The notes: generated by a model from the letters alone, not told the origin. A stretch of DNA of 64,000 bases from Candidatus Equimonas faecalis (GCA_018066245.1 JAGHRT010000010.1:55615-119614); one strand, 5' to 3'. Numbered from the stretch's first letter, positions 8,622 to 17,092 are shown. A program made the numbers and translations.

Positions 8622-10412
8622 ATGAAACTACGTCTCCCCTCCTCATTCCGCGCCTACTTCAGCCTCTCGCTGGCCATTCTGCTCATCGGCGGCATGGCCT
8701 TCACGGGCGGTCTGGGCTATTGCCTGTACAAATCGCGGGCCATGGTTACCAAACTGACCGACATCAATGTGATGCGCATCGTCGATGAAGTGTTCTCCTA
8801 CATGGAGGACCGTTTGAAGGAGGCCGAGGAGGACAACATGTACATGGCGTGGGTGTCGGAGGGTTACGACACACGCTCTCCCGTAGGTCGGGACATCAAG
8901 GAGGAGGACGTGTTCCGCTTTGTGGAGGACGCCCTCACGCTCAGCCCCATCGCCTGCGGCGTGGGCGTGGCGCTCTTACCGGAGGCCACCCATCTGACGC
9001 AAGGGAAGTACGGCTTCGCCGCCTACGTTACCACCGTATCGGGCCAACAAGAGCGCGTACGCCTAGGAGCCGTGAAGGACTACACGAAGATGGAGTGGTT
9101 CTCCGGCGCATTCAAGTACAACAAGCCCTTCTGGACCCACCCCTACAAAGAGTCCAGCACGGGAAAGGTGATTGTGAGCTTCTGCGTGCCCGTCCGCGAT
9201 ATGAAAGGCAAGTGTATCGGTTCGCTGGCCATGGACATCAACACGGAAGGCATCTGCCAACGCTGCCACGAGATGATTCCCTTCGAGAGCAACAGCATCA
9301 GCCTGGTGGACGAAAACTACACTTTCATAAGCCACGCCGACTCCACCCTGCTGCTCAAGCACGCCGACACCGACACCCACGGTATGTGGGCGGAGTTCCG
9401 CCAGCAAATCGGCGACAAGAACGAACTCAAACTGGAGGACGACACGGCCCTCTACTATTTCAAGCGCGTGCCGCATACGCAGTGGACCATTTGCGTGAAG
9501 TGCCCCAAGGACGAAATCTATGCCGACACACGCCAGATGGAGCGCGACACCACGCTGGCCGCCGCCCTGAGCCTGCTCCTGCTGCTGATATGCCTCATCT
9601 ACATATTCAGGAGGCTGCAGCAAATCACCCTCTCGAAAGCCAATCTTGACAATGAAATCAAACTGGCCGCCAACATCCAGCTGGAGATGCTGCCCGACGC
9701 CACGGCATCGCCCCTGTCCGACCCGCTCATCGACCTGAGCGGCTACATCTGCCCTGCCAAAAACGTGGGCGGCGACCTCTACGACTACTTCGTCCACGAC
9801 GGCCATCTCTACTTCTGCATTGGCGACGTGTCGGGAAAGGGCTTCCCCGCCTCCTTCTTCATGGCCGCCACGCGCTACCTCTTCCGCTGCACGGTGTTCA
9901 CCTGCGCCAACATGATCGAGGCCGTGGCCAGCATCAACGACAGCCTGTGTGTGGGCAACCGCCGAGCCATGTTCGTTACCTTCTTCATGGGTAAGCTCAA
10001 CCTCACCACGGGCCGTCTGGACTACTGCAACGCGGGCCACAATCCCCCCGTGCTGGTGTCGCAGAAGGACGGCTTGCCGGCCTACCGGCTGCTGGAGTGC
10101 AGCGAAGGCCTCCCCCTGGGCGTGATGGAGGACTGCCCGTTCCAGGCCAAGAGCGATATGCTGGAAGCCGGCGACACGCTCCTGCTCTACACCGACGGCG
10201 TTACGGAAGCCATGAATCCCCGGGCCGAGGAATACGGCAGCCTGCGCATGTTGAGCTGCGTGCAGGACAATGCCGCCGCACCTGCCGGACAGATTGTCGA
10301 GAACCTGCTGGACGACATCCGCCGGCACGTCTGCCACGCCGAACAGAGCGACGACCTCACCCTCCTCTGCATAAAGCGCCGCACGCCGGGCGACCGGAGC
10401 CCTGAGCGTTAG
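8622..10412 (+). CDS. Membrane sensor SpoIIE/RsbU-type serine phosphatase
   Basis: A 596-residue protein. Residues about 17-37 form a first membrane span; 40-305 an extracytoplasmic region resembling a dCACHE sensor (GKVIVSFCVPVRD, GSLAMDI); about 306-326 a second span rich in leucine; 330-360 a helical linker (LAANIQLEMLP). The PP2C-type catalytic domain fills about 365-590 with the metal-binding acidic motifs GGDLYDYF, IGDVSGKGFPA, YTDGVTEA and SDDLTL. Family: SpoIIE/RsbU phosphatases dephosphorylate STAS antagonists in response to a signal. It lies directly downstream of the NRPS, and a STAS protein lies upstream of it, so this is the obvious partner. The ligand is unknown. There is no HAMP domain that I can recognise. 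Confidence 0.9.
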   Translation: MKLRLPSSFRAYFSLSLAILLIGGMAFTGGLGYCLYKSRAMVTKLTDINVMRIVDEVFSYMEDRLKEAEEDNMYMAWVSEGYDTRSPVGRDIKEEDVFRFVEDALTLSPIACGVGVALLPEATHLTQGKYGFAAYVTTVSGQQERVRLGAVKDYTKMEWFSGAFKYNKPFWTHPYKESSTGKVIVSFCVPVRDMKGKCIGSLAMDINTEGICQRCHEMIPFESNSISLVDENYTFISHADSTLLLKHADTDTHGMWAEFRQQIGDKNELKLEDDTALYYFKRVPHTQWTICVKCPKDEIYADTRQMERDTTLAAALSLLLLLICLIYIFRRLQQITLSKANLDNEIKLAANIQLEMLPDATASPLSDPLIDLSGYICPAKNVGGDLYDYFVHDGHLYFCIGDVSGKGFPASFFMAATRYLFRCTVFTCANMIEAVASINDSLCVGNRRAMFVTFFMGKLNLTTGRLDYCNAGHNPPVLVSQKDGLPAYRLLECSEGLPLGVMEDCPFQAKSDMLEAGDTLLLYTDGVTEAMNPRAEEYGSLRMLSCVQDNAAAPAGQIVENLLDDIRRHVCHAEQSDDLTLLCIKRRTPGDRSPER

Positions 10413-10431
10413 CCGCCGGCCAGACACAAGA

Positions 10432-10458
10432 AAGCTCCACGCCGGCGGCGTGGAGCTT
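10432..10458. terminator. Hairpin between convergent phosphatase and guaA genes
   Basis: A perfect 12-bp stem (10432-10443 with 10447-10458, loop GGC) lies between two converging genes. Only weak T-richness follows on either strand, so a bidirectional terminator is likely but not certain. Confidence 0.6.
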
Positions 10459-10514
10459 CCGTATCAGCGTGAAGTCTGATTTCTATTTTTTGCATTTTAC
10501 ATCATACATTCTTC

Positions 10515-12083
10515 CTACTCCCACTCGATGGTCGAGGGCGGTTTGGAGGAAATGTCGTAGCACACGCGGTTCACGCCCTTCACCTTGTTGATTATGTCGT
10601 TGCTGACCTGTGCCAGGAACTCGTAGGGCAGGTGGGCCCAGTCGGCCGTCATGGCGTCGCTGCTCGTAACGGCACGCAGCGCCACGGGGTTCTCGTAGGT
10701 GCGCTCGTCGCCCATCACGCCCACGCTCCGTACTTCCGACAGCAGGATGGCGCCGGCCTGCCACACCTCGTCGTAGAGGCCCCACTTGCGCAGCGCGTCA
10801 ATGTAGATGGCATCGGCCTCCTGCAGCACGCGCAGCTTTTCGCGGGTGATGTCGCCCAGTATGCGCACGGCCAGGCCGGGGCCGGGGAAGGGGTGGCGGC
10901 TGATGAGGTGTTCGGGCATACCCAGTTCGCGGCCCACGCGGCGCACCTCGTCCTTGAAGAGCCACTTCAGGGGTTCGCACAGCTGGAGTTTCATGTCCTT
11001 GGGCAGGCCGCCCACGTTGTGGTGGCTCTTTATGACCTTGCCCGTTATGTTCAGGCTCTCAATGCGGTCGGGATAGATTGTGCCCTGAGCCAGCCAGCGC
11101 ACCTCAGCCTGTCCGGAATGGTCGTTGATAATGGCCTGCGCCTGCTCGTTGAACACTTCCACGAAGTCGCGGCCTATGATTTTGCGCTTCTGTTCGGGCT
11201 CGCGCACGCCCTGAAGGTCGCCCAGGAACTTGTCCGAAGCGTCCACGCCCACCACGTTCAGGCCCAGGCCCTCGTAGTCGCGCATCACGTCGCGGAACTC
11301 ATCCTTGCGCAACATGCCGTGGTCCACGAAGATGCACGTCAGCTGCCTGCCCACGGCACGGTGGAGCAGAACGGCGGCCACGCTGCTGTCCACGCCGCCC
11401 GACAGGCCGAGTATCACGCGGTCCGGCCCAATCTGCCGGCGCAGCTCCTCCACCGTGGTGTCGATAAACGACGCGGGGCTCCACTCCTTGCGGCTGCCGC
11501 AGATGCCGCACACGAAGTTTTCGATGAGCAGCGTGCCTTGCAGCGAGTGGAACACTTCGGGATGGAACTGCACGCCCCACACGGCCTGCTCGCCTTCGGT
11601 CCCGGGGATGTAGAACGCCGCGTTCTCCACCGACTGCGTGGAGGCGATGGGCGTGGCCCCCTCGGGCAACTGCGTGATGGTGTCGCCGTGGCTCATCCAC
11701 ACCTGCGAATTAGGCTCAAAGCCATGGAAAAGCGGGTTGGCCGTATCGATGACGGTCAGGTTCTGGCGGCCATATTCGCGCGAGCCCGCAGGCTCCACCT
11801 TGCCGCCGCCCGTGTGGGCAATGTACTGCGCCCCGTAGCAGATGCCCAATATGGGCAGGCGGCCACGGATGCGGCTCAGGTCCACCTTGAAGGCTTCGGG
11901 GTCGTACACCGAATAGGGAGAGCCCGACAGGATTACGCCTATCACGCTCTCGTCGTCGTGGGGAAACTTGTTGTAGGGCAGGATTTCGCAGAACGTGTCC
12001 AATTCACGCACGCGCCGCCCTATGAGCTGCGTGGTCTGCGAACCAAAGTCGAGGATGATTATCTTCTGTTGCATTTCGGCCAT
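10515..12083 (-). CDS. guaA: GMP synthase (glutamine-hydrolysing)
   Basis: A 522-residue enzyme converting XMP, ATP and glutamine to GMP in purine synthesis. The N-terminal class I amidotransferase domain carries GICYGAQ with the catalytic Cys and VQFHPEV with the catalytic His. The ATP pyrophosphatase domain starts with [13 protein letters not shown] (P-loop), and the C-terminal dimerisation domain ends in KPPSTIEWE, the normal family ending. Length is typical. An alternative start three codons later (MQQK) is possible. It stands alone, with a good promoter upstream at 12123-12154. Confidence 0.97.
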   Translation of the reverse strand: MAEMQQKIIILDFGSQTTQLIGRRVRELDTFCEILPYNKFPHDDESVIGVILSGSPYSVYDPEAFKVDLSRIRGRLPILGICYGAQYIAHTGGGKVEPAGSREYGRQNLTVIDTANPLFHGFEPNSQVWMSHGDTITQLPEGATPIASTQSVENAAFYIPGTEGEQAVWGVQFHPEVFHSLQGTLLIENFVCGICGSRKEWSPASFIDTTVEELRRQIGPDRVILGLSGGVDSSVAAVLLHRAVGRQLTCIFVDHGMLRKDEFRDVMRDYEGLGLNVVGVDASDKFLGDLQGVREPEQKRKIIGRDFVEVFNEQAQAIINDHSGQAEVRWLAQGTIYPDRIESLNITGKVIKSHHNVGGLPKDMKLQLCEPLKWLFKDEVRRVGRELGMPEHLISRHPFPGPGLAVRILGDITREKLRVLQEADAIYIDALRKWGLYDEVWQAGAILLSEVRSVGVMGDERTYENPVALRAVTSSDAMTADWAHLPYEFLAQVSNDIINKVKGVNRVCYDISSKPPSTIEWE

Positions 12084-12122
12084 ACTACTGTTGATTTTTG
12101 CGTGGTTTACGGAATGTGGCCG

Positions 12123-12154
12123 CGAAGTTACGAAAAAAATAGCACATTAGCAAA
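12123..12154 (-). promoter_or_regulatory. Promoter of guaA
   Basis: On the reverse strand TTTG (12151-12154) is followed after 20 bp by TAACTTCG (12123-12130), a one-base variant of TAnnTTTG. The leader before guaA would be about 33 nt. The -33 box lies inside an 8-bp repeat array. Confidence 0.7.
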
Positions 12155-12206
12155 TTAAGGAATGAGCAATTTAGGAAATTAGCAAATTTGGGAATGGGCA
12201 AATTAG
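12142..12206. repeat. 8-bp tandem array overlapping the guaA promoter
   Basis: Successive 8-bp units such as TAGCAAAT, GAGCAATT, TAGGAAAT and TAGCAAAT, related to AATTTGCT on the other strand. The guaA -33 TTTG is supplied by one unit. Immediately after it (12208-12236) is a short CCCTAAAGGG palindrome resembling the dispersed repeats near the right end. Confidence 0.65.
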
Positions 12207-12240
12207 CTCTCCCCCTAAAGGGAGATGGAGGGGAGTATCA

Positions 12241-12315
12241 GTAGTTCGCCGTAGTCTATACAAGAGTTTTCCGTAGTCTATACAGTAGTTCGCCGTAGTC
12301 TATACAGTAGTTTTC
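12241..12315. repeat. Tandem array of 22-bp units
   Basis: Three full 22-bp units start at 12241, 12263 and 12285, with part of a fourth. Each contains GTAGTCTATACA. Read on the opposite strand the units resemble the array at 53184-53260 (TATAnACTAnG followed by AAAACT). The array fills most of the 334-bp gap between guaA and the DUF262 gene. The rest, 12316-12417, holds a GC-rich CTCCC/GGGAG hairpin and no gene I can support. Confidence 0.85.
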
Positions 12316-12417
12316 ACTGCCGCATAAGGGAGGAACCGCCGGCAGGACGGCCCGCCGCGCCCTCCCTGCGGCAGGCCCGATTCTCCTCCCTTCGGGGAGG
12401 AGCGGAAAGGGGGCCGT

Positions 12418-13554
12418 TCACTTCGCCCCCTTCCTCCGGTTGCATTCGCGGCAGAGCATCTGGCAGTTCTCCCGCACCGTGCGCCCGCCGTCGCGCCAGG
12501 GCGTGATGTGGTCGCCCTCCATTTCGGCGAAGTCCAGTTCCTCGCCGCCGCGCGGGCACAGCGGGTTGGCACAGCGGTGGCCCTGCGCCTCATACACCTC
12601 CAGCTTGATGTCGTCGGGGAACGCCCGGAGGCCCAACCAGTGCTCGTCGCTCGTCAGCACAAAGGGGCAGATGCCCTTCTTTTTCTGCACCTCGCTGTCC
12701 ACCATGAGGCGGGCCACCTCCCTGTCCAGTTCGGCCTTGTCCAGCACCTCGCCGTGGAAGCGGTCGTAGAGTTCGCCCCAGTTCACGCCCATCATCACGG
12801 CCTTGCGGCGGGCAATGTCGAAGGTGGCCGCCACCCAGGTCATCACGGCGCTGAAGTGTTGCCACAGCTGCGAGGCGTTGGCATCGTGCTGGTGCTGCGC
12901 CATATAGCCCTCTATGGTCTGCTTCTTTCCCGGACGGCTCTCGCTCTGCGCCTTCCACAGGAGAGCCGTCTCCAGAAAGTCCTGGCGGATGGCCGACCCG
13001 TTGATGAGGTAGCGCCCCATATTGTAGGCCGCGCAGCCCGTCTTTGAGAAATAGCGCTTGGCGTCCGTCACGAAAGGCCCGGCATACACGGCGTTGCGCA
13101 GCTCCTGCTCCGTGAGCCGCTCGCCCGCGATGTTGATGGTGCGAAACCAGTCCAGTTTCTCCTTGTCCGTGCCGCTGCAAACGTACACAAAGAGTTCGTA
13201 ATCCAGAATCTCGTCCTGTTCCGAGGGCGTCAGGTTGTGGAAATACTGGAAGTCGTAGGCAAAGTCGCCGTGTACATACTGGCAGATGCTGACGGTGCGC
13301 TGCTGCCCGTCCAGCACCTCATAGGGCACTTCCGCGTCGGCCTCGCGCTCGGCCCAGTACATCACGTTCAGCGGAAAGCCCCGCTTCACGGTGGTAATCA
13401 CGGCATTGCGCTTCTTGTCATCGTAGATGAACTCCCGCTGATAGGGCGGGCGAATGTCCAGGCGGCCGTCGTAGCCACGCACGCCGCCCTCCTCGTTGTC
13501 CTCATACCCGCGCGTCAGTTCCCGCACGGTGATTTTTTTAAGTTGAATCTGCAT
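12418..13554 (-). CDS. DUF262 (GmrSD-type) protein with C-terminal HNH nuclease
   Basis: A 378-residue protein. Residues 15-230 are a DUF262 domain, the ParB-like nucleotide-binding fold of GmrS/BrxU-type enzymes, with the PPYQREFIYDDKK segment and the signature LDGQQRTVSICQY at about 82-94, then FRTINIAGERLTEQELRNAVY. The C-terminal 50 residues are an HNH domain: CANPLCPRGG, GDHITPWRDGG and NCQMLCRECNRRKG, with zinc-binding cysteine pairs and the catalytic His in DHI. Family knowledge: DUF262-HNH proteins include modification-dependent restriction enzymes. It lies 96 bp downstream of an EcoRI-family methyltransferase on the same strand, which suggests a restriction-modification or nuclease-methylase pair. 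Target unknown. Confidence 0.88.
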   Translation of the reverse strand: MQIQLKKITVRELTRGYEDNEEGGVRGYDGRLDIRPPYQREFIYDDKKRNAVITTVKRGFPLNVMYWAEREADAEVPYEVLDGQQRTVSICQYVHGDFAYDFQYFHNLTPSEQDEILDYELFVYVCSGTDKEKLDWFRTINIAGERLTEQELRNAVYAGPFVTDAKRYFSKTGCAAYNMGRYLINGSAIRQDFLETALLWKAQSESRPGKKQTIEGYMAQHQHDANASQLWQHFSAVMTWVAATFDIARRKAVMMGVNWGELYDRFHGEVLDKAELDREVARLMVDSEVQKKKGICPFVLTSDEHWLGLRAFPDDIKLEVYEAQGHRCANPLCPRGGEELDFAEMEGDHITPWRDGGRTVRENCQMLCRECNRRKGAK

Positions 13555-13581
13555 AGTTATAAGTTATTAAGTCGTTGTTGG

Positions 13582-13655
13582 CGTGAATCAGGGGAGCGTG
13601 AATCACGGGGTCCGCCCCCAAGCCGGGGGCAAGGGGGCTGACCCCCTGATTCACG
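13582..13655. repeat. 13-bp perfect inverted repeat across the methylase stop codon
   Basis: CGTGAATCAGGGG (13582-13594) and its exact complement (13643-13655) flank a GC-rich inner hairpin (GCCCCC/GGGGGC). A third CGTGAATCA copy sits at about 13597. The right arm contains the TGA stop of the methyltransferase. It may be a terminator or the footprint of a small palindromic element. Confidence 0.75.
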
Positions 13656-14670
13656 ACCGACGGATAAGGATGCGGGTATATATCTCCTTACCATTGATGA
13701 TAGGTTTGGCGAGGTCATAAATACTATCACACCCGTGATTGAGTACTCCTACAATATCAAATTGCTGCGGACAGTACTTGTCCAGAAACGTAATCGGCAC
13801 GCCCATCACGCCCTCGTAGTCGCAGGGGATATCGGCGGTCTTGTCCACGTTTATGGCCTCATAGTTGTCGTAAGTGGGGTATTCTTCGGGCGTATAGCAT
13901 TTGTAGAGCACCAACTCCTCGTGGCGCTTCTTGATGTCGAGGTTTGTAAACCAGTTCACGCCGGACACCCTAATCATTCCCTCCTTATGGTCGGAGGCCG
14001 TGGCCTTGTCCTCGTAGGGCGACACGAAGTGGGCGGCCCCTCCCTTGAAGCCGTAGCCCAGCCACATTCTATTCTCTATGAAGAACGGAAAAACCTCCTT
14101 ATATTTAATAGCATTTTGGTTGCCGATAATCACAAACTTCTTCCCGTATTTCATCAACTGCGCCACGTATTCACGAAACAAGGAGAAGGGCGGATTCGTT
14201 ACCACCACGTCCGCCTCCTTCAGCAACTCCACACACTCGGCGGAGCGAAAGTCGCCATTGCCCTTCAAGAGCGAAAGCACGTTGCGGTCGTTCTGCAAAA
14301 GATACTGTACGTCGGCCAAGTCTGTACGCCCGTCGCCGTTCACGTCCCGAACCTCCGTGATTTCCACCTTATAGGCACTTTTCTTCGGTTGGTCGGAAAC
14401 TTCGCCGTCAAAGTTCAGGGGAAGTTCGGTACCCTGCACGGGTGAGCCGTCGTAGCACGTGGCTATGAGCTTCTTCAGGCCGAAGGCGTTGAAGTTCATA
14501 GCAAAATACTTAAAGAAGTTGCTTTCGTAGGGGTCGTCGCAGTTACAAAAAATCGTTTTCCCACGAAAGTGGTCGCGGTAGTGGCGAAGTTCGTTTTCGA
14601 TGTCGGCGAGTTGCGTGTAGAACTCGTCCTTCTTGGCTTTCTTTGCCGCCGTCAGATTTTGATTGGCCAT
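13651..14670 (-). CDS. EcoRI-family adenine-specific DNA methyltransferase
   Basis: A 339-residue enzyme transferring a methyl group from SAM to adenine in DNA. The start KKAKKDEFYTQLADIENEL, then FRGKTIFCNCDDPYESNFFKYF and the catalytic motif IV VVTNPPFSLFREYV (about residue 155) followed by FVIIGNQNA are the pattern of the EcoRI methylase family. Length is close to that of M.EcoRI. The recognition site cannot be deduced from sequence, though members of the family need not recognise GAATTC. Its last codons lie in an inverted repeat. The long upstream region (14671-15258) holds the structured element described separately, which could be its leader if transcription starts near 14925. The downstream partner is the DUF262-HNH protein. 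Confidence 0.9.
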   Translation of the reverse strand: MANQNLTAAKKAKKDEFYTQLADIENELRHYRDHFRGKTIFCNCDDPYESNFFKYFAMNFNAFGLKKLIATCYDGSPVQGTELPLNFDGEVSDQPKKSAYKVEITEVRDVNGDGRTDLADVQYLLQNDRNVLSLLKGNGDFRSAECVELLKEADVVVTNPPFSLFREYVAQLMKYGKKFVIIGNQNAIKYKEVFPFFIENRMWLGYGFKGGAAHFVSPYEDKATASDHKEGMIRVSGVNWFTNLDIKKRHEELVLYKCYTPEEYPTYDNYEAINVDKTADIPCDYEGVMGVPITFLDKYCPQQFDIVGVLNHGCDSIYDLAKPIINGKEIYTRILIRRS

Positions 14671-14711
14671 AGTGACAGATTGTTTTGCGCATCAATCTAT
14701 CACTCGCGGGG

Positions 14712-14938
14712 CGCATAAAGAAGGCACGGGCCCTCTTATGCGTTCTCCGAGGCTGCGTAGGAAAGAGACCTCTATCACCCAATAAGAAATGCCCGTGCCT
14801 ATTGGCAAGGACATTGACTCTTAAATCGGATGATACGGCCCGCTTCCCCATGGGAAGTAGCCTACCACTATTCGTTTGTGTTCTTATCTCTGATTTAGTT
14901 TCCTACGCTATTCAGGAGAACGCAAATAATAGTCAATG
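14712..14938. ncRNA. Highly structured element of unknown class (RNA or palindromic DNA)
   Basis: Seen: two perfect 10-bp stems, 14739-14748 with 14915-14924 and 14755-14764 with 14899-14908, are separated by a symmetric 6x6 internal loop. Inside is a hairpin 14779-14784/14800-14805. A 7-bp hairpin 14712-14718/14736-14742 lies at the left. The loops of these two hairpins carry a perfect 9-nt complement (14723-14731 GGCACGGGC with 14791-14799), an apparent kissing interaction. A further 8-nt complement, 14812-14819 with 14931-14938, could form a pseudoknot. No open reading frame is convincing. On the reverse strand a TATTATTTG box lies at the start of the outer stem, so a transcript of about 190 nt with paired ends, or a methyltransferase leader, is possible. 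I do not recognise the class; the strand is undetermined. Confidence 0.5.
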
Positions 14939-15258
14939 CAATTAGTATGTATGTCTGCGAGGGGAACTCCGCCGTGCGTCCGCGCCATCAGGGGCAGCGG
15001 CCCATCTCCGGCAGGCAGCATTCCGCTCTGCGCTGCAAAATTACGATTTTCTTTTGAATAAGCCGCCACTTCCCCCCGAATATCTGCCCTTTCCCGCCGC
15101 CAAGCCCTCCCAAAGCCTTCCCCACCTCCCCTTTTCCGCGCCATCGCGCCCGCCTTCCGCCCCGATGCCGCTTACGCTTACCTGCCGCCCAAAAGCCCCA
15201 CCTGCCGCCCCGATGACGCTTACTATTCCTCCGCTCCGCCCTATCTCCTCGCCCCAAA
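14939..15258. other. Gene-free stretch upstream of the fic promoter
   Basis: About 320 bp without a supportable gene. It contains C-rich, purine-poor sequence with two similar phrases (CCCCGATG followed by C/ACGCTTAC) near 15160-15225. Nothing else was recognised. Confidence 0.5.
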
Positions 15259-15290
15259 TTTGCCGTTATCGAAAAAAATCCGTAACTTTG
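15259..15290 (+). promoter_or_regulatory. Promoter of the Fic gene
   Basis: TTTG at 15259-15262 and TAACTTTG at 15283-15290 with a 20-bp spacer, a perfect Bacteroidetes primary promoter; the start codon is 28 bp downstream. Confidence 0.85.
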
Positions 15291-15318
15291 CAGCCGAAAA
15301 CACTCCCCATTCTTTCCG

Positions 15319-16206
15319 ATGACCTACTTATCCGTAGCCGAATTTGCCGCACGACACGGGCTCACAGAGCGAACCGTGCGCAACTACTGTTCCTCTGGCA
15401 AACTGCCGCGTGCCTTTCTCGTGGGAAAAACGTGGAGCATCCCCGAGGATGCCACCTTACCCCTGAAAGGGAAGCACGCGCCACGCCTCAGCCCACTCCT
15501 GAAAGCCCTGCGCCAAGAGCAGGAAAGCCAACTGAAAGGCGGAATTTACCATCGCACGCAGATTGACCTGACCTACAACAGCAATCACATAGAAGGCAGC
15601 CGCCTTACCCACGACCAAACGCAGTTTATCTTTGAGACCAACACAGTCGGCATTACCGACCAGGCTGTCCGCGTGGACGACATCGTGGAGACTATCAATC
15701 ACTTCCGCTGCATCGACCTTATAATCCGCCGGGCAGAGGAACCGCTCTCGGAATCGCTCGTCAAGGAGTTGCACCGCCTCCTAAAGGCCGGTACGCAAGA
15801 CAGCGCCAAGGCGTGGTTTGCCGTGGGCGACTACAAGCGGCTACCCAATGAAGTGGGCAATATGGAAACGACCGCGCCTGAGCACGTACATACTGAAATG
15901 GCGGCTCTCCTAAAGAGCTACAACGCCCTGAAGCACAAATCGCTGGACGACCTCCTGGACTTCCACGTGCGCTTTGAGCGCATCCACCCGTTTCAGGACG
16001 GCAACGGACGCGTGGGACGCCTGCTGCTTTTCAAGGAGTGCCTGGCCGCAGGCCTTGTGCCCTTCATCATTACCGATGAGCTCAAGATGTTTTACTATCG
16101 CGGCCTGCAACATTGGCCCGACGTGCCGGGCTATCTGCGCGACACCTGCCTGACGGCACAGGATCGCTACGCCGACCTGCTCGACTACTTCCGTATAGCC
16201 CACTGA
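15319..16206 (+). CDS. Fic-domain protein with N-terminal helix-turn-helix
   Basis: A 295-residue protein. Residues 1-45 (YLSVAEFAARHGLTERTVRN ... VGKTWSIPEDA) resemble an excisionase/MerR-type winged helix. A Fic domain follows with an inhibitory helix motif SNHIEGS (consensus S/TxxxEG/N) near residue 91 and the active-site loop HPFQDGNGRVGR at about 223-234, with catalytic His and the ATP-phosphate-binding GNGR. Family knowledge: Fic enzymes transfer AMP or related groups to target proteins, and the inhibitory glutamate blocks ATP binding in cis (class II). Both motifs are intact, so it should be a regulated AMP transferase. The HTH may place it on DNA or autoregulate it. Target unknown. 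It has its own strong promoter. Confidence 0.9.
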   Translation: MTYLSVAEFAARHGLTERTVRNYCSSGKLPRAFLVGKTWSIPEDATLPLKGKHAPRLSPLLKALRQEQESQLKGGIYHRTQIDLTYNSNHIEGSRLTHDQTQFIFETNTVGITDQAVRVDDIVETINHFRCIDLIIRRAEEPLSESLVKELHRLLKAGTQDSAKAWFAVGDYKRLPNEVGNMETTAPEHVHTEMAALLKSYNALKHKSLDDLLDFHVRFERIHPFQDGNGRVGRLLLFKECLAAGLVPFIITDELKMFYYRGLQHWPDVPGYLRDTCLTAQDRYADLLDYFRIAH

Positions 16207-16240
16207 CCTCCCCTCCGCCACACCTCCCCTCCGAATACGG

Positions 16241-16279
16241 TTCGCCGCTCTACCCGCGCTTTTGCGGGAGGGCGGCGAA
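16241..16279. terminator. GC-rich hairpin between convergent genes
   Basis: Arms TTCGCCGC...CCCGC and GCGGG...GCGGCGAA pair across a short T-rich loop, between fic (plus) and the following minus-strand gene. The A-run follows on the plus strand, so it is not a textbook terminator for either side, but the position suggests one. Confidence 0.5.
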
Positions 16280-16304
16280 AAATATACAGGCGGCGGAACG
16301 GCGG

Positions 16305-16865
16305 TCAGGCCTTAGCCACGGCTTGCCCGTCGGCGCTTTCAGAGGCGGACGGCTTGTAGGCATCGGCACCGAACCCGATAGACCGACTCTGCGACGGCCT
16401 TTGGTCGTCCAGCTTGGAGCCGACGATGTCGAGAGCTTCGCTGAGACTGTCGGTCAGTTCCTCAAAGTGCTGGGAAAAGAGGTTAATCATCATGGTGCGA
16501 TCGGTAAAGTAGAACGACGTGGACACACGGAAGCTGTCGTTGTAGGCCAGCACGGTGGCATGGTTCTCCATGTCGGTGTTCACCTTATCGGCCATGAAGG
16601 TTTTGTCGGCGAGGTCCAGTTTCTCGTAGTCCTCATCGGTGCAGCGGTAGAGTATGGTACACTCGGCGTAGTCCTCCTCAGATGCAAACGCAGCCACAAA
16701 CAAGCTGTCGTTGTACTCAAAAAGGACATTGCCGTCGGATAGGTCGCATTTCAGCCCTTCATCCTGAAGATAAGCTATCAGCGCTTTGCGCATTTTGGAA
16801 GTATTGCCCACGAAAGAGAAACTCCTCCAGAAGTTTGTAGCCCTGCTCAATCTACCTATTTTCAT
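16305..16865 (-). CDS. Hypothetical protein, YbjN-like or chaperone-like fold possible
   Basis: 186 residues from ATG 16865, which is preferred over an upstream in-frame ATG at 16904 because a promoter-like box (GAACTTTG, 16902-16909) overlaps the longer start. The central part (MRKALIAYLQDEGLKCDLSDGNVLFEYNDSLF broken over about 25-55) alternates helix and strands as in YbjN-type or secretion-chaperone-like proteins. The C-terminal 40 residues are low-complexity and polar. No signal peptide or membrane span. It is a lone minus-strand gene. I do not recognise it with certainty, and the fold suggestion is weak. Confidence 0.55.
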   Translation of the reverse strand: MKIGRLSRATNFWRSFSFVGNTSKMRKALIAYLQDEGLKCDLSDGNVLFEYNDSLFVAAFASEEDYAECTILYRCTDEDYEKLDLADKTFMADKVNTDMENHATVLAYNDSFRVSTSFYFTDRTMMINLFSQHFEELTDSLSEALDIVGSKLDDQRPSQSRSIGFGADAYKPSASESADGQAVAKA

Positions 16866-17066
16866 AGTACCTGATATTTGTGTGTTTTGTGAATACCGGT
16901 GCAAAGTTCCGCATAAATCGGCTTATTTTCCCCTTCCGCCCGTCACTTTTTTCGTAGAACTCCTGCATTTTGCCTGCAACGCGTAGCATACTACAAAAAG
17001 CGTGCGTTTTCAGGCTTCAGGCGAATAATAAACCTGCCCTACCGCCGTTATTCACCATAGAAAGCG

Positions 17067-17074
17067 TACCTTTG
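17067..17074 (+). promoter_or_regulatory. Promoter -7 box
   Basis: TACCTTTG lies 19 bp upstream of the ATG at 17093. The -33 region is poor. It helps decide that translation starts at 17093, not at the in-frame ATG 16970. Confidence 0.5.
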
Positions 17075-17092
17075 CACCGTCTAACACTCCCA

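Noticed and set aside
12241..12315. CRISPR array
   Set aside because: The 22-bp units follow each other directly with no variable spacers, and no cas genes are present. The same holds for the other arrays.
14712..14938. Retron msr-msd or IscB-type omega RNA
   Set aside because: No reverse transcriptase or IscB/TnpB gene lies nearby; the DUF262-HNH protein is a different family.
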